A stretch of 64,000 nucleotides of DNA from Symsagittifera roscoffensis (Eukaryota > Xenacoelomorpha > Acoela > Convolutidae). Below the pieces are notes generated by a model. That model did not search any database. It saw only the letters and a list, made by a program, of their open reading frames with translations, and had not been told where the DNA came from. The stretch spans positions 70,639,573 through 70,703,572 of the forward strand of contig NC_087065.1 of NCBI RefSeq assembly GCF_963678635.1. The letters run 5' to 3'. Each line of letters starts with the position of its first letter. The stretch's first letter is position 1. The position numbers and the translations under genes were made by a program. Below, in pieces: positions 34,937 through 46,659 of the stretch.

Positions 34937-35607
34937 CTGAAAATTTAGACTAACTGAAAACTAATTAACTGCGAAACATTCCCCCAATCTGATTTTCAGT
35001 ACGGTTCCATGATTAGACTATCGCTCCGAAAAGTAACAAGCTAACTGTTTTTAAGAAATTCGGAGAAAGCCTTCCTAGAAAAAATCGAGCAATTTGTCTT
35101 TTTGGTTGACTTTTTAACATACAGCTCCATATTATTTATTTGAGATACCATTACCTCTAGCGGTTTACGATAACTTGGCGTTCTTTTTATCGCTATCAAT
35201 TAGAAGAGGTAAAAGCCAATAACTGATACTTAGACGAAAAATTGATTTTTTAATTTTCGTATTTTCAGGAGCAGTTAAAATAACAAAAACATATACACTA
35301 AAACACTAAGTTGATTTAAAGTAAAAGGTGGTATGTACTGAAACAGTTAATTTTTTGAAAAGCGATGTATTGAACTGCCTTTTTCTACATAATTGCAACT
35401 ACTGGTCAATTTAAGAGATACTTGTAAACTATTTTACTATTTGGCAGATTTAAAGTACGATAGAAGCCTTAAAAACTTTTCAATCGTACTTTTAATCTAC
35501 CAGAAAGTTCATTTTTCGAGTAACTTCCTAACAGTCATCATTTTATTGTATAGTCAAGCCAATTAAGAAATCATTTACATTTTTTTCTTCGTGATAAAAA
35601 ATCAAAC

Positions 35608-36117
35608 CTAATGACATAAGCTCTTCTGAAGATGAAAATGCTGACAAATCAAGTCTGGTTCCACTTTGACTTAACACTCCCGATCCATCCTTGCCCCAGC
35701 CTGGAAAAATTCCACCTTCCCACTTGACTTCAAAATCATCCTTCAAAACCGCAATCTCACTATCTATATCATGCAGAGGCATTGCTCTCGTGTAAAAATC
35801 ATAGAAGTAATCTACAATTGCATTCAGATATCGTTTATACTCTGCATTTTTGTTCTCGCGCGGGTACTCGAACAGGCGGTCGAAAGTGGCCAAATATGTG
35901 ATGTAGTCGACATAAGTGACTGACTTCAAGTTCAAATACTGTTGGTGAAGCGCATTCATGTCCAGGTAGCGTCCGAAGTCCTCTTCGTCTGAAAACAAAA
36001 CGGGGAGCGACTCCTCGCACTTTTTGGGATCTCCTCTTGCAAGTTGCATGTTCTGGAACTCGACTGAGAGTGGAACTGAGATTTCACCCGGGTGTCGTCG
36101 ATGAAAATCTTTGATAG
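35608..36117 (-). CDS. SF3A3: SF3A3 exon 3, central helical region
   Basis: This is the largest exon (510 nt). The acceptor is GCTGTTTTAG, entered in phase 1 (T|CT, Ser90), and the donor TTAG|GTTTGA is non-consensus after GT. It encodes residues 90-259, including KDFHRRHPGE, the segment EDFGRYLDM, the conserved YITYLATFDRLF, and the closing LDLSAFSSSEELMSLG. In SF3a60 this central part binds SF3A1 and SF3A2 within the SF3a complex. Phase agreement with exons 2 and 4 fixes the boundaries despite the weak donor. Confidence 0.95.
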
Positions 36118-37042
36118 CTAAAACAGCAGCAGTTTTCATACGATATTAACCTAAAGTTATCATTTATTCGAGCTACCAATTTTGTTTAATGAAAAATTAA
36201 AAAATTATGCCAGTGAAATTTAATCAGACACACCCTAATACTATAGAAAAATATAAACTTTTCAAGCAGTCGATTTTGCCCCAGCACATCATCAGCAAAA
36301 GAGATCGAGAACCATCCTGAAATAACTCAGCTGGAACACGAGCAATCATATCTCGTAGATATCTGATTCAACCATTTTGAACAACAATCCAGGCCTTTAA
36401 CGTGGATGGATTTAGGCCCCCTTCTCCCTACTACCAGTTCATGAATTTAAGCCCCTAGGGTTTTATTTTGCACGAACTTTTTCCGATCAACCAACCTCAA
36501 ATTAAGGTAAAAATGCATTCTGTAATTGAATTAATCTTAAACTATTAAATGTTATTTAGCTCGATTGCGCCACTTATAACCATTATAACCATTCATTAGC
36601 CTAGAAAACAAACTTAGCAAACTAACTTAACCAAAGTCTTTATTCATGAAATGAAATCGACAAAAACAGTCTTAAATAGTCTTTTTTAACTAGCGATTCA
36701 TCATCGATCAAAACCTTTAAGGATATTCCAAAAATTTCTAGATCGTTAGATGTAACGCCCTAAACTCAATTAACCCAGATTTTATTCTTCGAAGTATAAT
36801 CAAGGTTAAACATGCCCTTAACTTTAACATCAAAGACAACAAAATAAATCATCATGTCAGTTTCTGTCCCGAAAGAGGCGTCAAATTTAATGTAATGATA
36901 AACTGAATCTCTGATTTGCAATGGAAGGCACAAACAAAGAAATCGAAACCTAGAAATGTAAGAAATCGAAATCAATCTAGGACAAATTGCGCCAATTATA
37001 CGTGAGTATAAATACAGCAGTTGGAACGGTTATCCAAATATT

Positions 37043-37235
37043 GGGGTTAAGGAACTTAGACGACAAGCAAATTAGACGATCAGAAAATAACGGTATTAAG
37101 ACAATAACTTGCGTGCAAATTGCGTGAGTTTTGTTTACAGACATAAAATAACTTTTGGCTGAGTAAACACGGGTTGTCCGTAAATTCCGTTTTGTTACGG
37201 TCGCCTAATTTGTTTGTCGTCTAATTTCTTAGGCC
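37043..37235. mobile_element. Second member of the 9-bp-duplication MITE family, 193 bp
   Basis: Left end GGGGTTAAGGAACTTAGACG then ACAAGCAAATTAGACG; right end read inward GGCCTAAGAAATTAGACG then ACAAACAAATTAGGCG. CCAAATATT flanks it at 37034-37042 and 37236-37244, again nine identical bases. The termini match those of the 464 bp element at 29730, while the interior is different and shorter. It lies in SF3A3 intron 2. Confidence 0.82.
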
Positions 37236-37694
37236 CCAAATATTATTTTATCACTATCAAGGTTCGTATTGTCTGCCGTTGATAAACGCGACAGTTATTA
37301 GCTCAAAATCAGTCATACCTTTGGCTATGACGTTCTTCTCAAAATCACCAGTACCAAAGCAAAATCATCTTTTACTCTTTGATCGATTTTTTTTCGCACA
37401 AGAATACTTTAAACAAAAACCTCAAAACTCAAAGGAAAATATCACCAATTTATAAAAAGGTTCTGTTAAAAGTTTAATCCTCCGAGACAAAATCTGGAGT
37501 AAGCTGCTATTCAGGAAAACCAAATGTCCCAAAGAGATTTAAGAACTCTTGCTTAAATCCTTTTCTAAAGAATATGTATCTACAAATATGAAATGACAGG
37601 AACTTCAAGATTTCATACATCATTCTACCGAAACGCAGCTGTTCTTTGAGCACGTAGGTGAAATGATTCAAAAAACTAACCCGGTGGCGTCCAT

Positions 37695-38187
37695 CATGCT
37701 GGAGGGACCGAATGCTTGAAATTTATTTAGGCTTATTTTCAGCCAATCAGAATTGAGTATTCAAAAATCTCAGGAAAATCGCACAAAAATCTCAAATTCA
37801 GCAAAAACAAACCAGGCCATTAGTGTTAATAATGACCGATTATATAATAAGCAGATGTATGAAATTAATGCCGGATCGAAGTAGGATTGGAACAAATTTA
37901 ATATTTCTAGGATACCGATTAACGAAAAAAGGATTAACAAAAAACTAAATTTGTTATACCTGCACCTATTATACCTGCATCTAGTATCTTTATTATATTA
38001 TCATTTTCTGTTAATATTGACTTCAACTTTGTTATACCTTCACCTATTATACCTGCATCTAGTATATTTATTATATCATTTTCTGTTAATATTGACTTCG
38101 ATTTTGCGGGAAAGGCATTTAACCAATAGGAACGGTTAGCGATTTTGATTGGTTGAAATTTTTCCAGCATTCGGTCCCTCCAACATG
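37695..38187. mobile_element. MITE with CATGCTGGAGGGACCGAATG ends
   Basis: Left end CATGCTGGAGGGACCGAATG; right end read inward CATGTTGGAGGGACCGAATG, followed by a looser second inverted block containing CCAATCA. Inside, at about 37951-38098, a ~75 bp unit (TTATACCTGCATCTAGTAT and TTTTCTGTTAATATTGACTT) is tandemly duplicated. I could not identify the target duplication. SF3A3 intron 2. Confidence 0.75.
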
Positions 38188-38646
38188 AGAACCCTCCCCA
38201 ACTAACCCTATCTACAGAAATGCATTAACAAGCACTTTGATTTTTAGGCCGGGATATTAAATCCATCCTATCATATTTTTAGGCCACTTTTTCAGCTATT
38301 TGAACTGCCACATAGGATAACCCAGTGAATGACAAGGAGATGGGACTGCTCTAAACAACGAACTTAAAAATAAGCAAAACAAATAAAGCGAATGCGTTTT
38401 AGCGTGTAAATGAACGAATAAGGCAGCGAACAAGTAATTCGTTCACAACTTGCTTGCCCCGAAATCAAACAAAAATTAGACTAACAGTTGCAATAGATAG
38501 TGATCAATTTTCGGATAATAACTTCCTTTTAATTAGGCGCCTTGTTTACCTTTTGTTTGCATTACTGTCTCCCATAATTGTTTCTTAAGTTCAAACGACA
38601 AAAACACATTAAAAAGTTTACTCTGAAAGTGAATAAACCCAGGGAC

Positions 38647-38721
38647 TATTAACCAATCAGAACAGAGAAAAGGAAGATAACAAATTCATTTGTTCCTTGT
38701 CTCGATTCTGATTGGTTAATA
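38647..38721. mobile_element. 75 bp near-perfect palindrome with TA ends
   Basis: The left arm TATTAACCAATCAGAA and its continuation AGGAA-ACAAAT are mirrored by ATTTGTTCCTTG and TTCTGATTGGTTAATA. TA bounds both ends. It is probably a minimal Tc1/mariner-type MITE remnant. The CCAATCA motif in its arms also occurs in other inverted ends in this intron. Confidence 0.65.
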
Positions 38722-39677
38722 CAGTGTCTAAACACGCGGTTGTCTAAATATAGACCGCAATCCACTTTACACGTTTGAAGCAATTTGTTTACATGTAACT
38801 TCGAGGGACAATTTTTTTTATTTAAAAAAATGTCACTGAAATGTAACGACTTGAACAAGTATCAATAAATGATGCTCCCATAGCATTTTTTGTCAAAAAA
38901 TTACCAAAAACATTTTAAATATTTTCATTTTTAGCGATGAAATAAAAAATATATTTTGTTTTATTTAAAAAAAACACATTTAAATATATTCTTACAGACC
39001 TGAATAAACCTGCAGCTAACAAAACCACAGATTTCTCTAAGTCATTAAAGCTCATTAAGTAAACATCACATTGTACAAGCAACTGAAATAGTTTCATAAT
39101 GTGTCTTCACTATTCGCTGATAATAAGCTTTTTTTAGTCTGATTAGCAAAAAATATCAACTTGAGTCTGAATATCAGAGAAAAAAGACCAGCTTTCTCTC
39201 TTAGAAAACTTTTGAAACCTCTTTCAACATTCGAATCAAGACTGAAGTGGCTTTGATATGATGTCTCATTTAAACATGTTCGCGTTTTTTTTTGAGACAG
39301 TCAAAATCGGCTGGAAAAATTCACACTATTTTATAGTTCTTTCCCACTGTACACAATTGGTTGGAACAATTAATTAGAATTATAAGAAAAGTGAGACTTT
39401 TCTCAACCTTTTCTTTTAATCTACCAAATGAAAAATCGAATAAAGCCAATTTCTCAGCTCAATGTCTGAATTTAGCTTTAAGCATAAATATGAATTTCAT
39501 TCAATCAGTGTCAAAAAACCTTCGGATGGAAACTTCTAGATTGTGGGTTTGCAGTGAGTGTATCAGAAAAGAACCAAACGGCAAGCTTCATTGACCATGG
39601 CGTTTACTAATAAACTGTGGGATCTTAAACACCTAACCTCCTTTACTATTGAACCATTTATTGAAAATGCTCTTCTA

Positions 39678-40408
39678 CAGTGCGGATTTAAATTATCCGG
39701 AAAAAACGAACAAAACTTAAATTTTCAAACGCGTTTTTCTCAAATTGGGTTAAGATTAGACAAAAAGTGAAGAGAACAAAAATTGTTTAGAATTTCTCCA
39801 GAATTAATATGGAGCCATTTCGCCGAAATTCTCAACAAAAATTTTACCCCAAAAATGGGTCATTTTGGCTTTTTTCAATTAATCAAGAATTACGCTGCAA
39901 CTACTTTGTTAATTGATAAGAAAATTATATCACAGGAAGCCTCTTACGCAGCTCAACAAAGTTTAAGAAGGGTTAAATCTCTAAAAACCAATATAAGAGA
40001 AAAAAATTTCACTTGATAATCAATAAATGTGATTTTTACTATAAAACCCAGAATCTCTGTTTAAAAATAAATTTTGAACAATTTGCGCAAATTTTTGGAG
40101 GTTAAACCCTTCTTAAACTTTGTTGAGCTGCGTAAAAGGCTTCCTGTGATATAACTTTCTTATCAATTAACAAAGTAGTTGCAGCGTAATTCTTGATTAA
40201 TTAATTGAAAAAAGCCAAAATGACCCATTTTTGGGGTAAAATTTTTGTTGAGAATTTCGGCGAAAAAATGGCACTATATTAATTCTGGTGAAATTCTAAG
40301 CAATTTTTGTTCTCCTCACTTTTTGTCTAATCTTAACCCAATTTGAGAAAAACGCGTTTGAAAATTCAAGTTTTGTTCGTTTTGTCCGGATAATTTAAAT
40401 CAGCACTG
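39678..40408. mobile_element. Long-TIR fold-back element with TA duplication, 731 bp, in SF3A3 intron 2
   Basis: Left end TA-CAGTGCGGATTTAAATTAT and right end ATAATTTAAATCAGCACTG-TA. The arms (about 39678-39985 and 40100-40408) are inverted copies over about 310 bp with few mismatches, for example AATGGGTCATTTTGGCTTTT against AAAAGCCAAAATGACCCATT, around a ~115 bp loop (AATAAATGTGATTTTTAC). The right end lies 77 bp past the end of SF3A3 exon 2. It encodes no transposase; the open frames in it are mirrored by the arms and have no domain. Confidence 0.92.
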
Positions 40409-40485
40409 TACTCCAGTGTATGATTTTCTACATCTTACATGTATTCTGACAAAAATGCAGGTGGTTAAGTACTCGATTGACTCAC

Positions 40486-40607
40486 ATTTGAATCTGTTGT
40501 AGAACTCCTCGAACTCGTTTGGGGCTGAGATGGCCTGGATCTCATCTCTCCTAGAGTGGTCTCTATCTCTGTAAAGATCCACCAACTCCCCAGTGGTCTG
40601 CAGATAT
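40486..40607 (-). CDS. SF3A3: SF3A3 exon 2
   Basis: The acceptor is TTCTGGTGTAG and the donor AAAT|GTGAGT. It enters in phase 2 (AG|A, giving Arg) and leaves in phase 1. It encodes YLQTTGELVDLYRDRD and the highly conserved EIQAISAPNEFEEFYNRF segment, which in SF3a60 belongs to the N-terminal part that contacts the other SF3a subunits. An alternative acceptor 8 nt inside (CTGCAG) would break the frame, so the chosen one is preferred. Confidence 0.93.
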
Positions 40608-41080
40608 CTACACCAGAAAAACATCATCAAAAACAACATCTTCACATCGTAAGTCTCATCTCTTCCGTGGCGTAAAAATTAGCCCCTGTATCAGAGTTAT
40701 GCAATGCTCAAAACAAGCCTTAGGACCTACCTATCAATCCCTTATGGTATGTACTAAAGAATCTCCACCCCTATAAATTAAAGCAGTAAATTAGCACAAA
40801 AGCTTTCTATTTGCGAATTCTAATTTTGCTGCATTCTGATTGGTGAGAAATTCGACTAACTTAATCTACTTAAAAATCCCCCCATTTCTTGAACGGGGGA
40901 GATTGTTAAGCAGATCCGAGCCTAATTTAATAAACATTTAACGCTCATTTCGCATAACCAGGGTCCGGATACTAAATTAAAGACTACTTCGATTTGTTAG
41001 CTACCAATTCAGGCAAAATTTCGAGTTTTAAACCTCTCTACCACAAATATACGATTTTTGTACAAACTTATATATAATAC

Positions 41081-42950
41081 ACAGAAGCGAAGCTGAACTT
41101 CGCACCACTTGCGATACAACACAAACTTTTCCAAATTTTTCTAGTCTCGATAAAAGACAACTAGGGGCCCAGCTAAAACTGGAGGTACTTATTTGATTTT
41201 TTTGTTTTTGCTATACTGATGCGCGACAAAATGCGTCATTTCAAAAATTGGACTTGGCCCATAACCCTAGCTGTTTCTTAGAAACATTAAAATTTTCGCA
41301 AAGCCATGACAATTATCTTACGAAAAAGAAAGAGTCGCTGCTTCTGCAAGAAAAATTATTGCACCCGGTTCTTTTGATTGAACTTTTCATCTCAGTTTTG
41401 ATAGGGTATTGTTAAGAAAATTCTAAGAAAAGTTTCTAAGAAAGACGTTAAAAAGTTCAAATATTTGACTTTCCGAAATCTTAAAACTTTACACTTAAGC
41501 TTCGAACTGGCGCAGTAGTTTTCGAGTAAAGTCAAAAAAATTCCAAAACACGGCTTTGACTCTTTCGAAAGCCATATTTTTATCTAAATGGAATTCAGCG
41601 TAGCCGATTAGAAAATTAGACTTTCAACCTGCAGTTTCGATTAAACCTATGATATCAGCTTTGGCAGGATAGTTACCAAGAAAAGTCTACAATACGGTCT
41701 ACAAATCAAAAAAATTTGACATTTCCGAGGATTAAAGCTTTTTGTGTAGAAAAAATTTGAGCCTAATAGCTTGGGCAGAAAATATTCACACAACCTATAA
41801 TTTAGATTGGGCCCAAAAAACTTGGAAGGTAGTCCAGTCAAAAAGTTTCAAAAAACGGTCAAAAAATCAAAACTCCGACGATCCCGAGGGCCATAACTTC
41901 TTGTGTAAAAGTTTGGACGTATTCGCTTATGCAAAGAAGCTTCCCATAAACCTTTCTTTAGAATGAACCCAAAATCTCAGATATGGAAGGGTAGTTTTCG
42001 AGAAAATTTAAAAAAAATTTCCAATAACGATCAAAAAATCAAAATTTGACTATTCCAAGGCCCATAACTTTAGGTGTTAATCTTTTTTGCGTAGCCGCTC
42101 AGGCAGGGGAGGTTTCCAACAACCGTTCTACTCATTGAAATCAAAATCTCAGATTTGGGAGGGTAATTTTTGAGAAAACAGAAAAACCCATGGGTCAAAC
42201 ATTAACCCACCAACTTTTTCGAGGGCTGTAGACAAGGGGCAAAATAAACAGAGACTAGTGGAGTGTGCAGACACACAGGAGTAAACGGTTACGGTTCTTC
42301 CATTGATAACTTTTTTTTAAAATTGGTAGAATAGTTTTTCAGAAAAACTTAAATTTTTGCAGAAAGTAAAAAAAAATTCCTAAGCGTTTCAAAACTAAAT
42401 AAAACAAAGCCCAATCCCATACATTTTCATAATACCTGTTTTTATTAAATAGAAAATCTAGGCAAACCTGCCAAGCAAGAAATTTGAATTGTCTATAAGC
42501 AACGGAACAAAACAAACTAAGCGGAAACAAAGCCGACGATCTTTGAGCAGACACCAGTTGAGCCAAAAAAAATTGAAACTTTAAAAAATTTCAAGTCGCT
42601 CCTGAAACTGCAAGGAACGTGGTACCATGATATTTGCTTACAGCCCAAGAAAAATACTTGATTTGCCTACTAAGACGAAAGTCAGAAAAATCAATTTTTA
42701 CCGAAAAAAAAAACGTTTTCAATTGCATATAGAGTGAAAAAAAACAACAAGGTCCGGCCGGGATTCGAACCCCAGACCTTGGGATGCAAAGACGATGGCT
42801 TTAGCACTAGGCCAAGTGCAAAAGAACCTATCGGCTGGTAACATTCAATAATAAAGCAAGTGCAAAAATTGTAAGAAAAGTTGTTTACATGCTAAAAAGT
42901 CTAGTTCCCGATTACAAGACACTTGCTTTCGCAAGAGAAAAAATACTTAC
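41081..42950. repeat. ~1.8 kb composite repeat, copy 1
   Basis: From left to right (plus coordinates) it has: the hairpin module GAAGCGAAGCTGAACTTCGC plus CACTTGCGATACAACAC (41081-41125); a body with about five ~170 bp diverged subunits (GAGGGCCATAACTTCTTGTG, GCAAAGAAGCTTCCC, AACCCAAAATCTCAGATATG); TTTGAGCAGACACCAGTTGA at about 42541; the tRNA-like head (42751-42822); and a conserved tail AAGAAAAGTTGTTTACATGC plus CTAGTTCCCGATTACAAGAC, closing on the hairpin CTTGCTTTCGCAAG. The same order recurs at 54940-56680. No long frame exists, so the element is non-autonomous. It lies in SF3A3 intron 1. Confidence 0.85.
42751..42822 (-). repeat. tRNA-like promoter module, tRNA-Ala(TGC)-like
   Basis: The minus strand has an A-box-like TGGCCTAGTGC (42804-42814), an anticodon-loop-like TTTGCAT, and a perfect B box GGTTCGAATCC (42761-42771), followed by CGGCCGGACC. 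The order and spacing are those of a tRNA gene, and loop position 34-36 would read TGC. The acceptor and anticodon stems do not pair fully, and a diverged copy sits in the second composite repeat, so this is a SINE head, not a working tRNA gene. Confidence 0.65.
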
Positions 42951-42954
42951 TTAC

Positions 42955-45235
42955 AGCGATCACTTGATATGACATGCAACCCAAAAACATCACATTTATT
43001 TTCGACTAGTTACGATGCATGTGTACTTATTTGCGGCTCGTTTATACTTTAAGGCGTCTAATTCAGTCCAAACAAGATAAACCGGTTGAGAGCGAAAAGA
43101 ACCATATAGTGATAACCCAAATACGGATATCATATCACTGAACTTAAATCTGTTTAAAGAGTAAATTGTCACAGCCCAATTAGTCTCGCCGAAACAAAGA
43201 ACTTAATGACCGCTTCGATAGAAAGACCTCTAGTCGTATTAGGACGCCGACTATTCCGACAAGTGAAACTGTTTCTCGACTGAATCATTCTTACAACAAC
43301 TAAAATACGGTACAATAGCTCACGGTTCTATCTGAATTGTGTTATCTGACCTAGCTCATGAATTTGGTCACATCAAGAAATAATCAAAGCCAAAACTTTT
43401 TTCTTACCAGATAGAAAAACTAATACGCGGGTAAAAACTTATGAAACAGAATAAACTTTCGAAAAGTCGAAACTGAGATAAAACCTGAGATGAAACTTGA
43501 GTATAGAACAAAAAAAGAAACGAAAATTTTGGATGCTTTTTAGCATTTTCCAATATTTAGCAAGTAACTTTGAAAAAACATGATAATATCCCGTTCAACA
43601 TTTCTGAAATTTAATCAAGTTGAATCAAAATTTGATTGGCAAAAATTTTCATGACTCAACAATTACAATTTTTAAAAAACGTGAACAAGTTAAACAGGTT
43701 ACATCAGTTTTAACGCGTGAACAAATTAATTTTTAAAATATAGCGCTGATAAAATCTGAAAAACAATTGATTCCAATCAAACGCTTGAAATCAACTGTTA
43801 ATCGGCAGTATTTCATTACTTGAGACTAAAATTTGAGTACTAAAAGCAACACTTGTGTACTTGAGATACGACAGGGCGCCTGGTAACTTTATTATCAGTA
43901 ATCAAGAAAAGTTTTAATTTTAAACGAATGTCCAATGACGAAACTTAAAGTAAGCTGAACCAAAAAATTAAAATTACAAACAGATTTTTAAGATAAGACG
44001 GGCTGACAAACCAAACCTGGGCTAAATTTAGGATTCTTTTACCAAAAACCAAATATATTCACTTCATTCCATCAATTAAAAAAAATAACTTCTTACTAGG
44101 TTCTACTATAGTTTCATTTAACTAGAAATACCTTCGCACCCTTATAGATTTGAAAGAAATATAGGTGATCAGATTATTATAAAATTATTGAATAAACAAA
44201 AATATTTGAATAAATTTCAGAAAATTATAATTTCAGTGAATAAATTTCTTATGAACTACCATATTGAGAAAGTAGCATTGATTGGATGAATACTTGAGTT
44301 TTGAAAACCAACGGGAGATAATTTGTTGAGCTCCAAAGAAAAACATAATTTTCACAGAACATCAAAAACCACTTTGTCATACCGTAATATTCACGTGTGA
44401 GCTTTCATAAAGTTAATGAAGCTTTTGCTTTCACTAGATTTAAACTTGCTGCACTTTTATTTAGTTCAAAAAATATTTCACTGTTGTTTTCTTAGGCAAG
44501 GAAGGGAATAATAATAATAATAATAATAACCTTTGAAATGCACAAAAGCTAGAACGGCGAAAAGCTTGAAAGACAAAAAAGCTAAAAAATTTATTAAAAA
44601 ATAACAGTGAAAGGAGAGTGGGAGCGTAGTAGCACAGGGCTTGAATTAGTCTGCCTTGGAAATAAGTCTATAAAATCAGACCAATTTTCTCAAAAACTTC
44701 ACCGATTTTGCTTTTGGGAACAAAATCACATTTTAGAAGGATTCAACATGATACCAAACTTAACTGTGCAAAATTTTTCAAAAGTCCCTAAAATACGGCG
44801 GAAAAACCCACCCTACGCCATAGTTTTCTTCCAGTATAAAAAATCATGACCGAGAACTCGGTCTTGTTCTCATCAAAACACTCTAAAGATATCAACCAAC
44901 ATTTTATTCAAGTATTTCAATTCAAGTAACTGTATCCACCAAATTTAAAAGCAACTTAATTGCTAAAGAGGAAAATTACATCAGTTGATTGTAAAACAAA
45001 TCGGCAAAGAAATTTTGATCATATAATTTCTCACATTTAAATTACATATTCTGAGCACACCGAAATACAGCATTATCAAGCTTAATTGTTTCGGTCCCTG
45101 AATGCGAGAAAAAAAATTATCCGAAAGCGTGTAACAATTTTATACAAGACAGTTCATTCAAAGTATTGAAAGTACAATAGTACACAGAAACCCAAGCAAA
45201 GTATCCATTTTTTAATCAGAAAGTGTGATTATAGT
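42955..45235. other. SF3A3 intron 1, no features seen
   Basis: I see no exon or clear transposon end in this stretch. A short (AATAAT)n run lies at about 44508-44530. The 80-codon plus-strand frame at 44607-44849 has no recognisable domain and no splice support. Confidence 0.45.
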
Positions 45236-45239
45236 TATT

Positions 45240-45762
45240 GTTCCGACTTTCGATACGAAAGTAACGGAATATTTGTGCTCGGGGTGAGTTTTTTTTTCTT
45301 CAGACAAATTTCGACTTTTTGACAAGCCATTTTTGACGGAATTTCTTATATCATTCATATCTTATATTTTTTATATCATTCAAAAGGTATTGTTGTCCTG
45401 AGCTCAAATTTGAAAAGATTTTTCACCTGTGATCATTTTTCGTAAAGTTATGGGGGTTTAAAGATTGCCATTTTGGCCAATTTGGGACAATTAACGCGCA
45501 ATATATTTCGCGCTATTAACGCGTAAGCGGAGATTTAATCTGTCTTAAAATCGTTCCAAATTGGTTGAAAGAATCTTATTTGCCATAATTGATTTGTTAC
45601 AAGGAGCGAAATTTATCCTTTTGTACTTAATATGGCGTGTGGGGGGATGATTTTCATTAAAAAATTTCAAATTTAAGAAAAAAAAATTTCAATTTATTTT
45701 GATAGATTTAATTTTTTGATGTTATTACTGCTCCATAAAACCTTAAAAGGCAGTCGGAACAT
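45240..45762 (+). repeat. Dispersed ~0.5 kb repeat, copy 2
   Basis: Begins GTTCCGACTTTCGATACGAA and ends CAGTCGGAAC, giving inverted GTTCCGACT/AGTCGGAAC termini. GATACGAGCAGTCTTGTT follows. It is colinear with 3225-3662. Intron 1 of SF3A3. Confidence 0.65.
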
Positions 45763-45954
45763 TCAGGGCTTCGCCTTGATACGAGCAGTCTTGTTGGTCT
45801 TTGAAAAGGAATAATTGAAAACCATTTGAGTTTTACAGCGCTTGAATCTTTTGGTAACTTGTGGTTCATCGGAACTTGGATAATAAATGGATTAAAAACG
45901 TAGAATGATTCATTAACTTTTTTATGTTAAGTTATGTTTTTTATCTCAGAACAT

Positions 45955-46112
45955 TATGGATAGACTCTAAGTGGACACATCTTCTGACCTTCGTATATCC
46001 TCTCCATATTCATGTTGATTTGTTTATTTATGAAAAATACTTTTGAATTTATTTTTCATTTGATGAATGTAATGATTTAATATATGGAGAAATAAATTCT
46101 TTCTTTCTTTAC
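45955..46112 (+). repeat. Retroelement 3' tail with (TTCTTTC)n end
   Basis: Contains TAGACTCTAAGTGGAC, TATCCTCTCC and GGAGAAATAAATTCTTTCTT, ending in a TTTC repeat. The same order is found at 58185-58292. A conserved 3' end terminating in a short simple repeat is typical of LINE copies that stop at the 3' end or of SINEs that use a LINE's 3' end. No reverse transcriptase sequence is nearby. Confidence 0.6.
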
Positions 46113-46659
46113 AACTATTTTTTTTGGAATAACTTCATAGACGATAACTTTATGCCAAACCGAAAAAATGAGTAACTGGATCTTGATATACTAAGATCTA
46201 AAACATCTGGAAAAAAAACGGCAACACAGCTAAATCTAAGTCAATTAACATGAGCAGCCGCATATTTTTCTAATTAAATTTATAATTGCAAAAACTGATA
46301 GTATAAAAAATTGTGACCTTTTTCCAGTGTCTGTTGTGATTTTTTCTGAAACCCGATTTACGAAAGCATGAACAAAATGACCTTCGTAGTTCTAAACTGC
46401 ACCAACACTTGTAAATGTGAGACGTTTATTGCAGTCATTAACACCACCCCTCACGGCAAAGTACTATTTTACGTGAGGAGCAAAGAATTGGGAAACTTAA
46501 GAGCAAAAAAAATTTAAAATGTTTTTTTTTCGAAGAGAAACCACGTGCACAGCTCGAATTAATTTTTGTTGCTGAAAAAAGACGGGGAACGGTCTGGTAA
46601 CAGCAGTTATATGCGTTTCAGCTGTTATCATAGCAAAGAAAAATTAAAGATCAATTGAC

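Noticed and set aside
36405-36480. Another hAT end (GTGGATGGATTTAGGCCCCC)
   Set aside because: Only one loose terminus-like motif, no partner end and no 8-bp duplication.
39361-40016. Plus-strand gene in SF3A3 intron 2 (77, 70 and 77 codon frames)
   Set aside because: Overlap the inverted-repeat element, no domain, no start or splice context.
42751-42822. Functional tRNA-Ala gene
   Set aside because: A and B boxes are good, but stems do not pair fully and a diverged copy sits at the same place in the second composite repeat, so it is a SINE-like module.
42899-42935. Helitron 3' end (hairpin then CTAG)
   Set aside because: Alignment of four copies stays conserved beyond CTAG into AACAACTTTTC, so the element does not end there; no Rep/helicase sequence seen.
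44607-44849. 80-codon plus-strand frame
   Set aside because: No family resemblance, AT-rich, no splice or poly(A) support.
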